Source of the DNA: UBA1141 sp963665155
GTDB lineage: Bacteria; Chloroflexota; Dehalococcoidia; Lucifugimonadales; UBA3495
DNA: 64,000 nt
Assembly (NCBI GenBank): GCA_963665155.2
Contig: CAXXFI010000001.1
Coordinates: 558,001-622,000, forward strand
Reading direction: 5' to 3'
Shown here: in pieces, positions 43,408 through 52,678 of the stretch
Position numbering within the stretch: position 1 is the stretch's first letter
Layout of the letters: each line of letters opens with the position of its first letter
Made by a program: the position numbers and the translations under genes
Notes under the pieces: model-generated
What the model saw: only the letters and a program-made list of their open reading frames with translations
What the model was told of the DNA's origin: nothing
Databases searched by the model: none

Positions 43408-43492
43408 GTTTTTAGACTCCTTGGGTCGTTCGTGGACTTATGGGATTACGTGGCTTCCGGAATCGGACGGGGCCAGCGGGGTGAGGAGCAAT

Positions 43493-43870
43493 TTACGCTC
43501 GGGTGGCCTGCCGGAAACGCATATGGGTCAGCATTTGGATCAGTGAAAAGCCACGAAACCGCAGCCCGAAGCCCGAGAAAAATACAACTATGGCGAAGAT
43601 CAACGCAGCCACACCGGCAAACGCTAGGACAAGAACGTTATCTCCGGATCCGGAAATAATCCCTGCGTTAGCCATGCTTGCGGCTGTGACGGAGGCTATA
43701 ACTATGGCATCCTGATCCTGGAATACAGCGCCTATTGACGCCAACGGACTGGCGATCGGACTTATAAAGTCCTGACCTTCCTCAGTCGACGAGCCGGATC
43801 CCCCGAAAAACGTCAGCCACACAATGCCCACGGCAAAGATGGCTGCCACAATGCCAAAGGTCCAGCGCAA
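43493..43870 (-). CDS. Hypothetical two-pass membrane protein beside the archaellin-like gene
   Basis: A 125-residue protein with membrane segments at residues 4-23 (TFGIVAAIFAVGIVWLTFF) and about 78-100 (VLVLAFAGVAALIFAIVVFF), a small external Ser/Gly-rich loop and a basic C-terminus (GLRFRGFS, MRFRQATRA). It lies 85 bases upstream of the archaellin-like gene on the same strand; a joint surface appendage role is inferred only from this. Confidence 0.5.
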   Translation of the reverse strand: MRWTFGIVAAIFAVGIVWLTFFGGSGSSTEEGQDFISPIASPLASIGAVFQDQDAIVIASVTAASMANAGIISGSGDNVLVLAFAGVAALIFAIVVFFSGFGLRFRGFSLIQMLTHMRFRQATRA

Positions 43871-44298
43871 ATTACTCTTGGGGTGTTATGGTAAGCGACC
43901 ATATCCTGCCTCGTTCGGGTGCTATGAACAATTTTTCCGTGCCGTAATTCACAACCGCACCAGGCTGCAAACCCACTCTTCACAAGCGTCTAATTCAATT
44001 TATGGGGGGTGTCCTTTAACTGCAAATACCAGAACACCCCACTTCCAAATTGGGGCTCGTAGTATTCAATTTAATCGGGCATTTCCAAGTGGGTAGGACG
44101 AATTAGTGAGACTGGCAGGGCCGCATTAGCTTCGGGACCATTGACAAAAGACAGGGTGGGGAGTGAACCGAAATTGTGGCGGCGGAAGCCCGCTGGATAC
44201 TGGACTCCGCCAAAACGATAGCCGAAAATCGCCATGGACTAACTTTAAGAAATGAGTCGCCAGAGAAGGGAAGCCGGACAACACGACTTAAATGCGAA
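43871..44298. other. Gene-free spacer
   Basis: About 430 bases between the two leftward units. I see no gene, repeat or clear hairpin; the promoter of the archaellin-like pair should be in the left third. Confidence 0.35.
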
Positions 44299-45093
44299 CT
44301 AGCTTGAGAGCGGCCCGCCCTGATATGGCCGCCTGGAGAACCTTCCCATGGCGAGCTTGTATTGAATCGTCGTACTAAAAAGGGCCGCAATGCCTCTGAA
44401 CGCTTGCATAGCTCCCAGTTTACTGCTCCCCGTAACCCGGCATTTGAAGATTGTGGGAACTTCCGCCACATTCAGGCCAGCCGCCAAAATGATTAGGGTT
44501 GCTTCGGGCACAAACTCATAATGATCGCCCTTGGAGCGTTCTACCACCAACGCCGCCGCCCGTCGTGAGTAGACTCGAAAATTGTTGGTGCACTCTTGTG
44601 GCCCCTTGGCGCACCAGTAGTAAATCAGGTTGGCCAAATGGCTGGAAAACCTCCGAAACGTCGTCATTCCGGTGATGCCGCCGCCAGCTATGTAGCGGCT
44701 GCCTTGCACCAAGTCCGGGCGGGCCTTGGCTACGTCATTCGTTGGCCCTATATTTAATCCTGGCGTCAATCCTGCCAACAACTTGGGAACGTCTAGTGGA
44801 TCATGGGACTGGTCGGCATCCATGGTCACCACGTATTGGGCGTCCGTAGCCAAGGCGGCCATCAGCCCGGCCCGGAGCGCCGAGCCCAGCCCTGATTTTC
44901 CCGGTCTTTCGATTACCGTTATATTCTTATATGTCTCCGCTAATTCGCCAGCCAGCTCCCGAGTCCCGTCGGGGCTGTTGTCGTCTACGATCAACAACTG
45001 GAAATCCAACCCCAGGTTTTCCAATTCTCGCACCAACGGTCCCAGGTTCTCCGCTTCGTTGTAAGTCGGCAGTACTATGGCCAACTGGGGCAT
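44299..45093 (-). CDS. Polyprenol-phosphate mannosyltransferase-like family 2 glycosyltransferase
   Basis: The 264-residue GT-A protein has LPTYNEAENLGPLV, the UDP/GDP-binding IVDDNSPDGT, the metal motif VTMDADQSHDP and LVQGSRYIAGGG, the order of DPM1-type enzymes. No C-terminal membrane helices follow, as in soluble catalytic DPM1. It makes a lipid-linked sugar donor for glycan or protein glycosylation, perhaps of the neighbouring surface protein. Confidence 0.9.
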   Translation of the reverse strand: MPQLAIVLPTYNEAENLGPLVRELENLGLDFQLLIVDDNSPDGTRELAGELAETYKNITVIERPGKSGLGSALRAGLMAALATDAQYVVTMDADQSHDPLDVPKLLAGLTPGLNIGPTNDVAKARPDLVQGSRYIAGGGITGMTTFRRFSSHLANLIYYWCAKGPQECTNNFRVYSRRAAALVVERSKGDHYEFVPEATLIILAAGLNVAEVPTIFKCRVTGSSKLGAMQAFRGIAALFSTTIQYKLAMGRFSRRPYQGGPLSS

Positions 45094-45440
45094 CGGGCTA
45101 TCTCCACGTTCCGGCGCGCCAGCAGGCTCCGGGACGCCGGTAGGCTCCGGGAAGCCGTTATCTGACGCTAATTATTATCAGGGGCAATTATAAACCAGCA
45201 GCATACTATTTCCCCCTGCTCCGGTTGGCTAAATACCTCCAGCTTTACCCTATGAGCGAACCCCAGTCACCAGGGCGTTCGACCGGGGCGTTCAACCGGT
45301 GCTATACTCGGCTTGGAGCTACGATTGGTCGTAGATATAGCTAAAAGCCGAAAACACGGTCTGATGCGCTGCTGCTTACTAAACGGACCAAAGGTTAAAA
45401 GCACAAGCCCAGACCTGAGGTTACTCCAAGGAGGACTTTC
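45094..45440. other. Spacer with two micro-duplications
   Basis: At about 45126-45160 the unit GGCTCCGGGA(C/A)GCCG is duplicated; at about 45272-45298 GGGCGTTC(G/A)ACC is duplicated. No gene is seen. CCAAGGAGGAC directly before 45441 is the ribosome site of the next gene. Confidence 0.6.
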
Positions 45441-46517
45441 ATGCTGGAGCAGTTTCGGGTAAATCTGGATGATGCGGTAATGGTTGGCTGGGAAGACCTG
45501 AAGGCCACCGTGGCTGGGGTCTTCGAGAAAATGGGAGTGGAGGCCGCCGACGCCCAATTGGGGGCCGACGTGCTGGTGTTGGCTGACCTGCGGGGCGTTG
45601 ACTCCCACGGCGTGTCCAACATGCTAAAAAGCTATATCACCGGCTATCAAAACGGGCAAATCAACCCGAAGCCCAACTGGAAGATAATCCGGGAGACTCC
45701 CAGCACGGCCAATATAGACTGTGACCGGGGACTGGGCATCATCATAACGCCCAAAGCCATGGACATCGCAATCCAGAAAGCCAAAAACGTGGGAGTGGGC
45801 ATGGTGACCTTGGGTAATGCCCGCCACCTGGGTATGGCTTCCTACCACGCAATGATGGCGGTGGAGCACGACATGATTGGCGTCTGTATGACCAGTTGCC
45901 CGCCCTCGGTCGTACCCACCTTCGGTGCGGAACCTCGCTTGGGTACCAACCCCATAGCGGTGGCCGCCCCGGCGAAAAACGAGCCGCCCTTCGTGTTCGA
46001 CGCCGCTACCAGCTCGGTTGCGGGTAATAAGATAGGAATTGCCCGCCGTTTGGGCGTCAAGATGGAGCCGGGATGGCTGGCGGATCAAGACGGCAATCCC
46101 ATCATGGAAGAAGCGGACCCACCGGAGAAATACACACTGTTGCCCTTGGGTAGCACCAGAGAGTTGGGTTCCCACAAAGGCTACGGTCTATCTTGCATGG
46201 TGGACATTATGGCTGGCGTGCTCACCGGTGTCGGCTATGGTGCCGTGCCGGGCCGCCCCAACTTCGGGCACTACGTCGCCGCCTATAGCATTGACGCATT
46301 CACCGACCCGGACGACTTCAAGGAAATGATGGACGAGTGGATGGGGATGATGAAGAGCACCAAGCCAGCGCCAGGCCACGACCGGGTGATGGTAGCCGGG
46401 CAACCCGAGGCTGAGGTAGAGGCCGTACGCCGCGCAGACGGCATTCCCCTGCACGAAGAGGTAGCTCAATGGATGCGGGACACCTGCGCCGAGTTGTCGG
46501 TCCCCTGCTTGTTTTAG
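45441..46517 (+). CDS. Ldh2/MDH2-family malate/L-lactate-type dehydrogenase
   Basis: The 358-residue protein has the family's ADLRGVDSHGVSN with catalytic His, the NAD-binding LGNARHLGMASYHAM block, GTNPIAVAAPA, and HKGYGLSCMVDIMAGVLTG. Ldh2 enzymes oxidise 2-hydroxyacids with NAD(P). The start follows GGAGG. Single gene. Confidence 0.9.
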   Translation: MLEQFRVNLDDAVMVGWEDLKATVAGVFEKMGVEAADAQLGADVLVLADLRGVDSHGVSNMLKSYITGYQNGQINPKPNWKIIRETPSTANIDCDRGLGIIITPKAMDIAIQKAKNVGVGMVTLGNARHLGMASYHAMMAVEHDMIGVCMTSCPPSVVPTFGAEPRLGTNPIAVAAPAKNEPPFVFDAATSSVAGNKIGIARRLGVKMEPGWLADQDGNPIMEEADPPEKYTLLPLGSTRELGSHKGYGLSCMVDIMAGVLTGVGYGAVPGRPNFGHYVAAYSIDAFTDPDDFKEMMDEWMGMMKSTKPAPGHDRVMVAGQPEAEVEAVRRADGIPLHEEVAQWMRDTCAELSVPCLF

Positions 46518-46865
46518 CGATAAGCTAGGCATAGATTAGCGAACATCAGGGTTGACGCCAATACTATCCCATCTTGGCTATCTAGCGTGCAGCGGCAAAT
46601 TGGTCTCCTTTGCCCACGCGGGGTTCCGTTCCAGTATGTCTTTCGCCCCGTCTCACCGCTTAGGCAAAGCCTCTTGCTGCTCACTTCACCAGTTCCGCGG
46701 CCATCGATTTCCACATCGCTTGACGTACATACCCGGTGTAAAACCGGGACATGGGACTCACGCCATTGGCATCTAAACCAGTTTCCATGTCTCCTCAACA
46801 TGCGTGTTCTGGCCATCTTGGTGAATTTAAAGACGGCGCGCCAAACTTTTAGGGTCCGCTGTGCT
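46518..46865. other. Spacer without recognised gene
   Basis: About 350 bases. Frames on both strands lack family motifs and good starts; CCGGTGTAAAACCGG at 46733-46747 is a small palindrome. It may be relic sequence linked to the broken gene to the right. Confidence 0.35.
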
Positions 46866-47044
46866 TACTCCGCGGTATCCGCTTCAAATATCAGCGTGCC
46901 CCACAAATCGGGCGTCGAGTCCCACCGGACAATGGTGACCCCTTCCGGCGGAAACAGGCCGCTTTCGATTAGTTTGTTGGCGATCGATAGTCGTTCCTAA
47001 TCGGGCATGTTTTCGTTGAGTTCCCAATACGCTAGGAATTCCAT
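46866..47044 (-). pseudogene. Short conserved-type protein with internal stop
   Basis: From ATG 47044 the minus strand reads MEFLAYWELNENMPD, then TAG at 46997-46999, then ERLSIANKLIESGLF, EGVTIVRWDS and GTLIFEADTAE, ending TAA. The pieces fit DUF3303-like single-domain proteins truncated before their second half. One base change (GAG to TAG) explains the internal stop. It probably lost function. Confidence 0.5.
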
Positions 47045-47113
47045 ACATCCACACTCCAATCACTTCGTAATCGAACCGAAGATGCGCGCCGACGTTCGGG
47101 CTCAACATGCCAG

Positions 47114-48241
47114 CTAATCCCTGAGAGCCGGTATCACTTCCGTCCCCAGCAATTTCAAGGAACGCATGGTGTCCTCATGGGACATTGGGCCGCCTTGAGC
47201 CTCAAGCAGCAACGCACCGATGCCCAGCTCATCCTTTATGTGCCGGAGCTTCTTGGTTACCGTCTCTGGGCTTCCCACCACCAAATGATAGTCATCCTGC
47301 AACTCCTGGTAGGACATGGCGTTCAGTGGCCTGGAGCGGCGTCGGGCGTTGGCGGCGGTGCCAGCCTGGGAAAAGTAGCCGGGAGGGGCAAAATATTCTT
47401 TTGGTCCCCTCAAGGGATGACCCATGCGCCACATGAAGGCCTTGCCCGTTTCTTGAGCTTTTTCGTCGGTCTCGTTCACGTGGCAGCAAATCATGAAAGC
47501 GAATTTGTCCGGCCCCGGCTCCCAACCGTCCGCTGCGGCAATGGTCCGGTAGTTCTGGAATAGCTCTTTGGCAACGGTGAGTTCGGTCAAGAAGGCAGCG
47601 TAGGTATAGTGGTTGTGAGCGGCCCATTCCACCGTTTCCGGGCTGCCTGTTCCCGGCACCCAAACCGGGGGATGGGGTTGCTGAATGGGAAGCATCCAGG
47701 GATTAACCGCCCGGTATTGGTAGTGCTTGCCTTCCCAGCGGAATGGCCCAGGCGTAGTCCATGTCTTGATAATGAGGTCGTGGCACTCTTCGAACCTCTC
47801 CCGGTTATAGACCGGGTTGGAATTGTTGGCCCAAGACTCCACTCCGATGCCCCGCACGAAGCCGGATATGATCCGCCCTCCGGAAATCACGTCCAGCATG
47901 GCAATCTCTTCGGCCAACCGCACCGGGTTATCCGACGTAGGCAGCATGTTGCCCAGCATCAGAATCTTAGCGGTGCTGGTCACCCTGGCTAGAATGCCGC
48001 CGGTTATGTTTACTTCCACATCCATACAGGACGGCGTGTTGTGGTGCTCATTAATCATCAGCCCATCGAAACCGGTCTCTTCGGCGAACTGGAACTCGTC
48101 CAGGTAGCGCTTGAACAAGTCGTGGGCGGTGTTGGGGTCGAAATAGGTATTGGGAAACGTTAGCCGCATCGACGGGAATTTATCCGCCTCGGACTCGGGG
48201 AAAGCGGCGTAGGGCATCTCTGTGAAATAGTAGGTATCCAT
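47114..48241 (-). CDS. LLM flavin-dependent oxidoreductase
   Basis: The 375-residue luciferase-like barrel has FDGLMINEHHNTP, LMLGNMLPTSDNPVRLAEE, GGRIISGFVRGIG and HPPVWVPGTGSPETVEWA, typical of FMN-dependent alkanal/alkane-sulfonate-type monooxygenases. It shares these motifs with the 49320 gene. It probably oxidises an organic substrate using reduced flavin from an unlinked reductase. Confidence 0.88.
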   Translation of the reverse strand: MDTYYFTEMPYAAFPESEADKFPSMRLTFPNTYFDPNTAHDLFKRYLDEFQFAEETGFDGLMINEHHNTPSCMDVEVNITGGILARVTSTAKILMLGNMLPTSDNPVRLAEEIAMLDVISGGRIISGFVRGIGVESWANNSNPVYNRERFEECHDLIIKTWTTPGPFRWEGKHYQYRAVNPWMLPIQQPHPPVWVPGTGSPETVEWAAHNHYTYAAFLTELTVAKELFQNYRTIAAADGWEPGPDKFAFMICCHVNETDEKAQETGKAFMWRMGHPLRGPKEYFAPPGYFSQAGTAANARRRSRPLNAMSYQELQDDYHLVVGSPETVTKKLRHIKDELGIGALLLEAQGGPMSHEDTMRSLKLLGTEVIPALRD

Positions 48242-48324
48242 ACTCGGGTTATCTCCTCATAATCGAAAGCACTCACCAACCGGCTATATAAATAAAATCG
48301 ACTGCTGAATGCTGACAGCTTTAA

Positions 48325-49110
48325 TCAGGCCATGAAATCCAGGGCAATCTTGATGAACTCATCGGGCTTTTCAATTTGGGGAAGGTGACCGCAGTTGTCT
48401 ATTATCGAGAGTTTTGAGCCCGGAATTGCGTTTTTAAACAACTCGGCGCACTCCACAGGCACGAGCTGGTCCTGGCGGCCCCAAACAATCTGGGTTGGGA
48501 TGGTCACCCGGCCCAGCAGCGCTGGGAGCCGACGATCGTGCATGTAGGGCTTCCAGCAAATCCGCACCGCCATCTCCCGGTTTAGCTCGGCTGCTTGTTG
48601 CTGCTCGGGGGTTTGCTCCTGCCCGTAAAGCTGCTCGTACTCCGGAGCCTGCTTCGGGTCGTAGAATAGCAGTTCCTGTATCTGGGCGGGGCTGATTATG
48701 AAAATGTCCGTTATCTCACCGGTCTCGGGCTTGATCCCGGCGGCGTCCACCAGCATCAGCTTGCTAAAGGAATGCTGACAGGCGACCGCAATCTCCGCAG
48801 CCAGCCAGCCCCCCATGGAAAAACCTATGGCACGAGCGCCGTCCAGCCCTTGTTTCTCCATGAACCAAGTGTAGAAACAGGCCATATCGTTCATTGTTTC
48901 CAGCCAGTCCGGTCTTTCCGATTGGCCATAGCCCGGATGGGACGGGATGTAGACCGTGTATTTGTCGGCCAGCGCCTGAGCGTAGCGAATCCAACCCGGA
49001 TTCCCACCGGCCCCGTGCAGCACTAGGAGGGGGTCTCCCGAACCGCCTTTCATGACATGTATCTTGGACCCCGCTACCTCGACAAACTCTTCCGTAAATG
49101 TTGCGGCCAT
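48325..49110 (-). CDS. Alpha/beta hydrolase
   Basis: The 261-residue protein has oxyanion motif LHGAGGNPG, nucleophile Ser in GFSMGGW, acid in WGRQDQLVP and base in NCGHLPQIEKPDEF. It stands between two LLM monooxygenases on the same strand and may open the ester or lactone product. Confidence 0.88.
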   Translation of the reverse strand: MAATFTEEFVEVAGSKIHVMKGGSGDPLLVLHGAGGNPGWIRYAQALADKYTVYIPSHPGYGQSERPDWLETMNDMACFYTWFMEKQGLDGARAIGFSMGGWLAAEIAVACQHSFSKLMLVDAAGIKPETGEITDIFIISPAQIQELLFYDPKQAPEYEQLYGQEQTPEQQQAAELNREMAVRICWKPYMHDRRLPALLGRVTIPTQIVWGRQDQLVPVECAELFKNAIPGSKLSIIDNCGHLPQIEKPDEFIKIALDFMA

Positions 49111-49319
49111 GTTTTTAAAGCTCCTTATTAGCTTTCAGCGGTCAGCAATCAGCTTCTCGTGACCGCCATCAGATGTTCTATCAATCGCAATTGTCTAACA
49201 AGCTCCCTGGATTATTTGGCACCAAATCCCCCTTTCATAAAGGGGGATTTGGTCCCAGCCACCGGCCTACGCCAGCCAAAAAGCTGAACGCTGACTGCTG
49301 ATGGCTGATAGCTAACCCC
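49111..49319. repeat. Spacer with CAGCGGTCAGC-type repeats and a C/G palindrome
   Basis: TTTCAGCGGTCAGCAATCAGC lies near 49134, and AAGCTGAACGCTGACTGCTG plus GCTGATAGC near 49280-49313; these are inverted relatives. AAATCCCCCTTTCATAAAGG continuing GGGATTTGG at 49226-49252 is another copy of the C/G palindrome family. Confidence 0.8.
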
Positions 49320-50531
49320 CTACGGCGCTTTCTGGAACGGGTCGGTGAGCCCCAATTCTTCGCCTATCTCCTTGATGGCGGGCAGCACTTCCTGGCCCAT
49401 CAGTTCCAGGCAACGCATGGTGTCTTCGTGGCTGGTATCACCGTCGTTGGTCCACACACCGAGAATGCCGGGACGTAGTGTGGACAGCATCTCTCTGGTC
49501 TTCCGAATTACCGTTTCCGGGCTTCCCACTATCCAGCGATTTGCGGCTAGGATTTCCTCATAGGGTGTTCTTTCCAGGCCTAATCCCAGGAATGGGTCCT
49601 TGCGTATGCGGTCCCGATACCGGGCCACTCTGGGGTCTTTACGGCTACCGGAATAGCCGACCGGCATCATGTAGTCCTTGGGCATCGGAACCTGCCCGAC
49701 GCCGATGTTGCCCACCAGAAAGCCTCGGGCGGCCTCGATCGCTTTTTCGTCGGTGTCCTGGACGTGCATTCTCATCAAATAGCCAAAGTGCTCCGGCCCT
49801 GGAGTGTAGCCGTTCTCTTCCGCCACCTCGGTATAAATATCCATCATGTCCTTGGTGCCTTGAGGGTCGGTTTCCAGGTAGATGTATGGATAATGATGCT
49901 CGGCGCACCAGACCAAAGTCTCCGGGCTGCCCAACCCTGGAATCCACACCGGCGGATGGGGCTTCTGGTACGGTACCTGGAAAGGATTGACCACCCGGAA
50001 CTGATAGTGCTTGCCTTCCCATCGGAAGGGGCCCGGCGTGGTCCAGGTCTTCATTACCAGGTCGTGGGCCTCCTCAAACCTCTCCCGGTTATGCAGCGGA
50101 TTGGTGTTGGTGGCCAGGCTTTCCACTCCGGTGCCCCTAACGAAGCCCGAGACTAGACGGCCCCCGGAAATCATGTCGATCTCGGCCAGTTCTTCAGCCA
50201 ACCGGATAGGGTTGTCTAAGATCGGAAGTGGGTTGCCCAAAAGAACGATCTTGGGTTTCTTGGTGGACCTGGCCAAGATGGCCGCCTCCAAATTCATGGT
50301 GGCGCCCAAACAGGTGGGAGTGTTGTGGTGCTCGTTAAGCATCAACCCGTCGAAGCCCATCTCCTCGGAGTACTCGTACTCGTCCAAGTACTGGTTGTAC
50401 TGGCGCGACGCTACTTTGGGGTCAAGGTGGGAGTTGGAAAATGTTAGCCGCACCGCCTCGTTGGGGCTATTCCTAACGTCCGCTTCGGTGTAGTTGGTGT
50501 AAGCTCGTTCCGTGAATCGCATTAAGAACAT
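49320..50531 (-). CDS. LLM flavin-dependent oxidoreductase
   Basis: A 403-residue luciferase-like protein with GFDGLMLNEHHNTPTCLG, LLGNPLPILDNPIRLAEE, GGRLVSGFVRGTGVESLA and HPPVWIPGLGSPETLVW. It is a paralogue of the 47114 product. Starts at 50531 and 50522 are both possible; GGGGTGAAAA precedes the first. Likely flavin monooxygenase in a catabolic operon with the hydrolase. Confidence 0.88.
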   Translation of the reverse strand: MFLMRFTERAYTNYTEADVRNSPNEAVRLTFSNSHLDPKVASRQYNQYLDEYEYSEEMGFDGLMLNEHHNTPTCLGATMNLEAAILARSTKKPKIVLLGNPLPILDNPIRLAEELAEIDMISGGRLVSGFVRGTGVESLATNTNPLHNRERFEEAHDLVMKTWTTPGPFRWEGKHYQFRVVNPFQVPYQKPHPPVWIPGLGSPETLVWCAEHHYPYIYLETDPQGTKDMMDIYTEVAEENGYTPGPEHFGYLMRMHVQDTDEKAIEAARGFLVGNIGVGQVPMPKDYMMPVGYSGSRKDPRVARYRDRIRKDPFLGLGLERTPYEEILAANRWIVGSPETVIRKTREMLSTLRPGILGVWTNDGDTSHEDTMRCLELMGQEVLPAIKEIGEELGLTDPFQKAP

Positions 50532-51100
50532 TTTTCACCCCTTGATATACGGTTTACAGCGGGGAAATTGAATCGTAGGAGAGAAATTTACGGAGTCAAA
50601 AATGAGTGGGACCGGTCGGTATTTCGTTTTTCCTAGCATCTTTCCGATGGGCTTCGGTGTCGTGAAACCCTCGGGCCGGTCCTGGTTTCCCAAGATATAC
50701 TGGCGGACGGTCCCGCCAATTCGCTGGCATCGAAGCACACAAACCCAACGGGCGTTCAACTCCCCGGATTCAAGCCGCAGAATCAAACGGCATTGGGGGA
50801 CCGGTAGAGAATGCTTGTTAATTGGCACAAACTTCGCTCGCGCCGGAGCCGCGGCTATACAGCCGGGATTGACCACCGTCCATGCTACTAGTGAAGCCGT
50901 CGAGGGTCAAGGAATCTCCTGGGCCAGCCTACCGGAACTCATTTTCCGAAACCCGACTGACCATTTATCGTAGCCGATTTTACGGAACCCAACTAATGGA
51001 AGTTGGCTGTATGTGATATATTTATACATCCGGTGTGATTATTACTCGAAGTCACCAACAGCTTACTGACTCAGGCCAAACCAATAACAGGACTGAAAAC
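50532..51100. other. Spacer without recognised gene
   Basis: About 570 bases. Frames at 50602-50973 (+) and 50535-50876 (-) are open but have no family motif or ribosome site and the sequences look like random translation. The serA promoter should lie near 51000-51060, where the DNA becomes AT-rich (TGTATGTGATATATTTATAC). Confidence 0.4.
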
Positions 51101-52678
51101 ATGCCCAAAATATTAATCGCCGACCCCATCGCCCAAGAGGGAATCGAATTTCTAAAGGGCCACGCCGATGTTGATGTGAAAACCGGCATGAAACCCGAAG
51201 AGCTTCTGGAAGTGGTAGGCGAATATGACGCCCTGGTAGTCCGAAGCGAGACCAAGGTAACTGCCGCAATTATCGCGGCGGCGAAAAAGCTCCAGGTGGT
51301 CGCAAGGGCTGGCATCGGCGTGGATAACATAGATCTTGATGCGGCCACCAGCGCTGGCATAGCCGTGGTCAACGCTCCCACCGGCAACACCTTCGCCGCC
51401 GCCGAGCACACCCTGGCCTTAATGTTGGCACTATCAAGAAACATTCCCTCAGCCCATCAGTCAATGAAAGAAGGGGAATGGAAGCGCAGCGCATTTATGG
51501 GCATCGAGGTCCGAAATAAGACGCTGGGAGTGATTGGCTTGGGCCGTGTAGGCTCCGAAGTAGCTCGCAGGGCACAAAGTTTTGGGATGCGGCTCATTGC
51601 CTACGACCCTTTTGTCGCCCCGGATTACGCTCGCCGTCTGGGAGTCGAACTGTTGTCCTTCGAGGACGTTATAGAACAGTCCGATTTCATAACCCTGCAT
51701 ACTCCTCTTACCGACAGCAGTCGAAATCTTATCTCCACCAAAGAGCTGGCGCGGATGAAGCCCAGCGCAAGGTTGATCAACGTGGCCAGAGGTGAACTGG
51801 TCGACGAGATTGCCCTGCTGGAAGCCCTGAATAATGATCAACTGGCGGGTGTGGCCCTGGATGTGTTCGCCAAAGAACCGCCGGGACCCAACCCTCTGTT
51901 GGACCATCCAAAGGTTGTAATAACACCTCACCTCGGCGCATCTACCCAGGAAGCCCAACGCGAAGTAGCGGTGGAAGCAGCGGAGCAAGCGCTGGCGGTG
52001 CTGAGAGGCGAGCCCGCCCGCAATACGGTCAACGCTCCCTTCGTCGCGCCCGAAGTCCACGCCGTCCTGGAACCATATATGCGCGTCGCCACGGTGGTCG
52101 GGAAGCTGGTTACACATCTGGCGGAAGGCCAGTTTGTAGGCGTCACTATTAGTTACGAAGGGGAAATCACCCAGCACGACACGGCAATACTGAAAGCCGC
52201 AGTGCTCGCCGGAGTTCTTGGCCCGGTCACTACCGGCCAAGTAAACCTGATTAACGCATCCCGCTTGGCCCAGGAAAGGGGGCTGAACGTTACCGAGCAG
52301 CAAAATTCTGTGGCCCAGGAGTATTCCAGCTTGATCAGCGCCACGCTGGAAACCACCGAGGGCAGCATTACCCTCACGGGCACCTCCATGCGAAACGAGC
52401 CTCACATCGTCAAATTCAACGAATATTGGCTGGACATTGTCCCCAATGTTCCCTACCTATTGTTTGTAGACAACCAGGACCAGCCGGGCTCCATCGGCGC
52501 TGTGGGGACTTTGGCCGGAAAACACAACATCAACATTTCTTTCATGGAAGTGGGCCGCCTCAACATCCGGGGACGGGCCATGATGGTGTTGGGGTTGGAC
52601 GACCTAGTGCCTCCCAACGTTATGGAAGAAATAAACGCCCTTTCCCACATCTACAATGCTCGCCTAGTCAAGCTTTAG
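51101..52678 (+). CDS. serA: D-3-phosphoglycerate dehydrogenase
   Basis: ATG 51101 is where SerA proteins start (MPKILIADPIAQEG). The 525-residue protein has substrate-site VVRSETKV, the NAD motif GVIGLGRVGSEVA, catalytic Arg in NVARGELVDE, Glu in AKEPPG and His in TPHLGAST, then the ASB domain and a C-terminal ACT domain (LFVDNQDQPGSIGAVG). It performs the first step of serine synthesis and is probably inhibited by serine via ACT. It is intact and adjoins the IS66 element. Confidence 0.95.
   Translation: MPKILIADPIAQEGIEFLKGHADVDVKTGMKPEELLEVVGEYDALVVRSETKVTAAIIAAAKKLQVVARAGIGVDNIDLDAATSAGIAVVNAPTGNTFAAAEHTLALMLALSRNIPSAHQSMKEGEWKRSAFMGIEVRNKTLGVIGLGRVGSEVARRAQSFGMRLIAYDPFVAPDYARRLGVELLSFEDVIEQSDFITLHTPLTDSSRNLISTKELARMKPSARLINVARGELVDEIALLEALNNDQLAGVALDVFAKEPPGPNPLLDHPKVVITPHLGASTQEAQREVAVEAAEQALAVLRGEPARNTVNAPFVAPEVHAVLEPYMRVATVVGKLVTHLAEGQFVGVTISYEGEITQHDTAILKAAVLAGVLGPVTTGQVNLINASRLAQERGLNVTEQQNSVAQEYSSLISATLETTEGSITLTGTSMRNEPHIVKFNEYWLDIVPNVPYLLFVDNQDQPGSIGAVGTLAGKHNINISFMEVGRLNIRGRAMMVLGLDDLVPPNVMEEINALSHIYNARLVKL

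Noticed and set aside
46997..46999. TAG read through as an amino acid
   Set aside because: No other gene in the window has internal TAG, and several genes end in TAG, so a normal stop is assumed.
51461..52405. 314-residue minus-strand frame opposite serA
   Set aside because: Pure shadow of an intact serA; composition is not protein-like.
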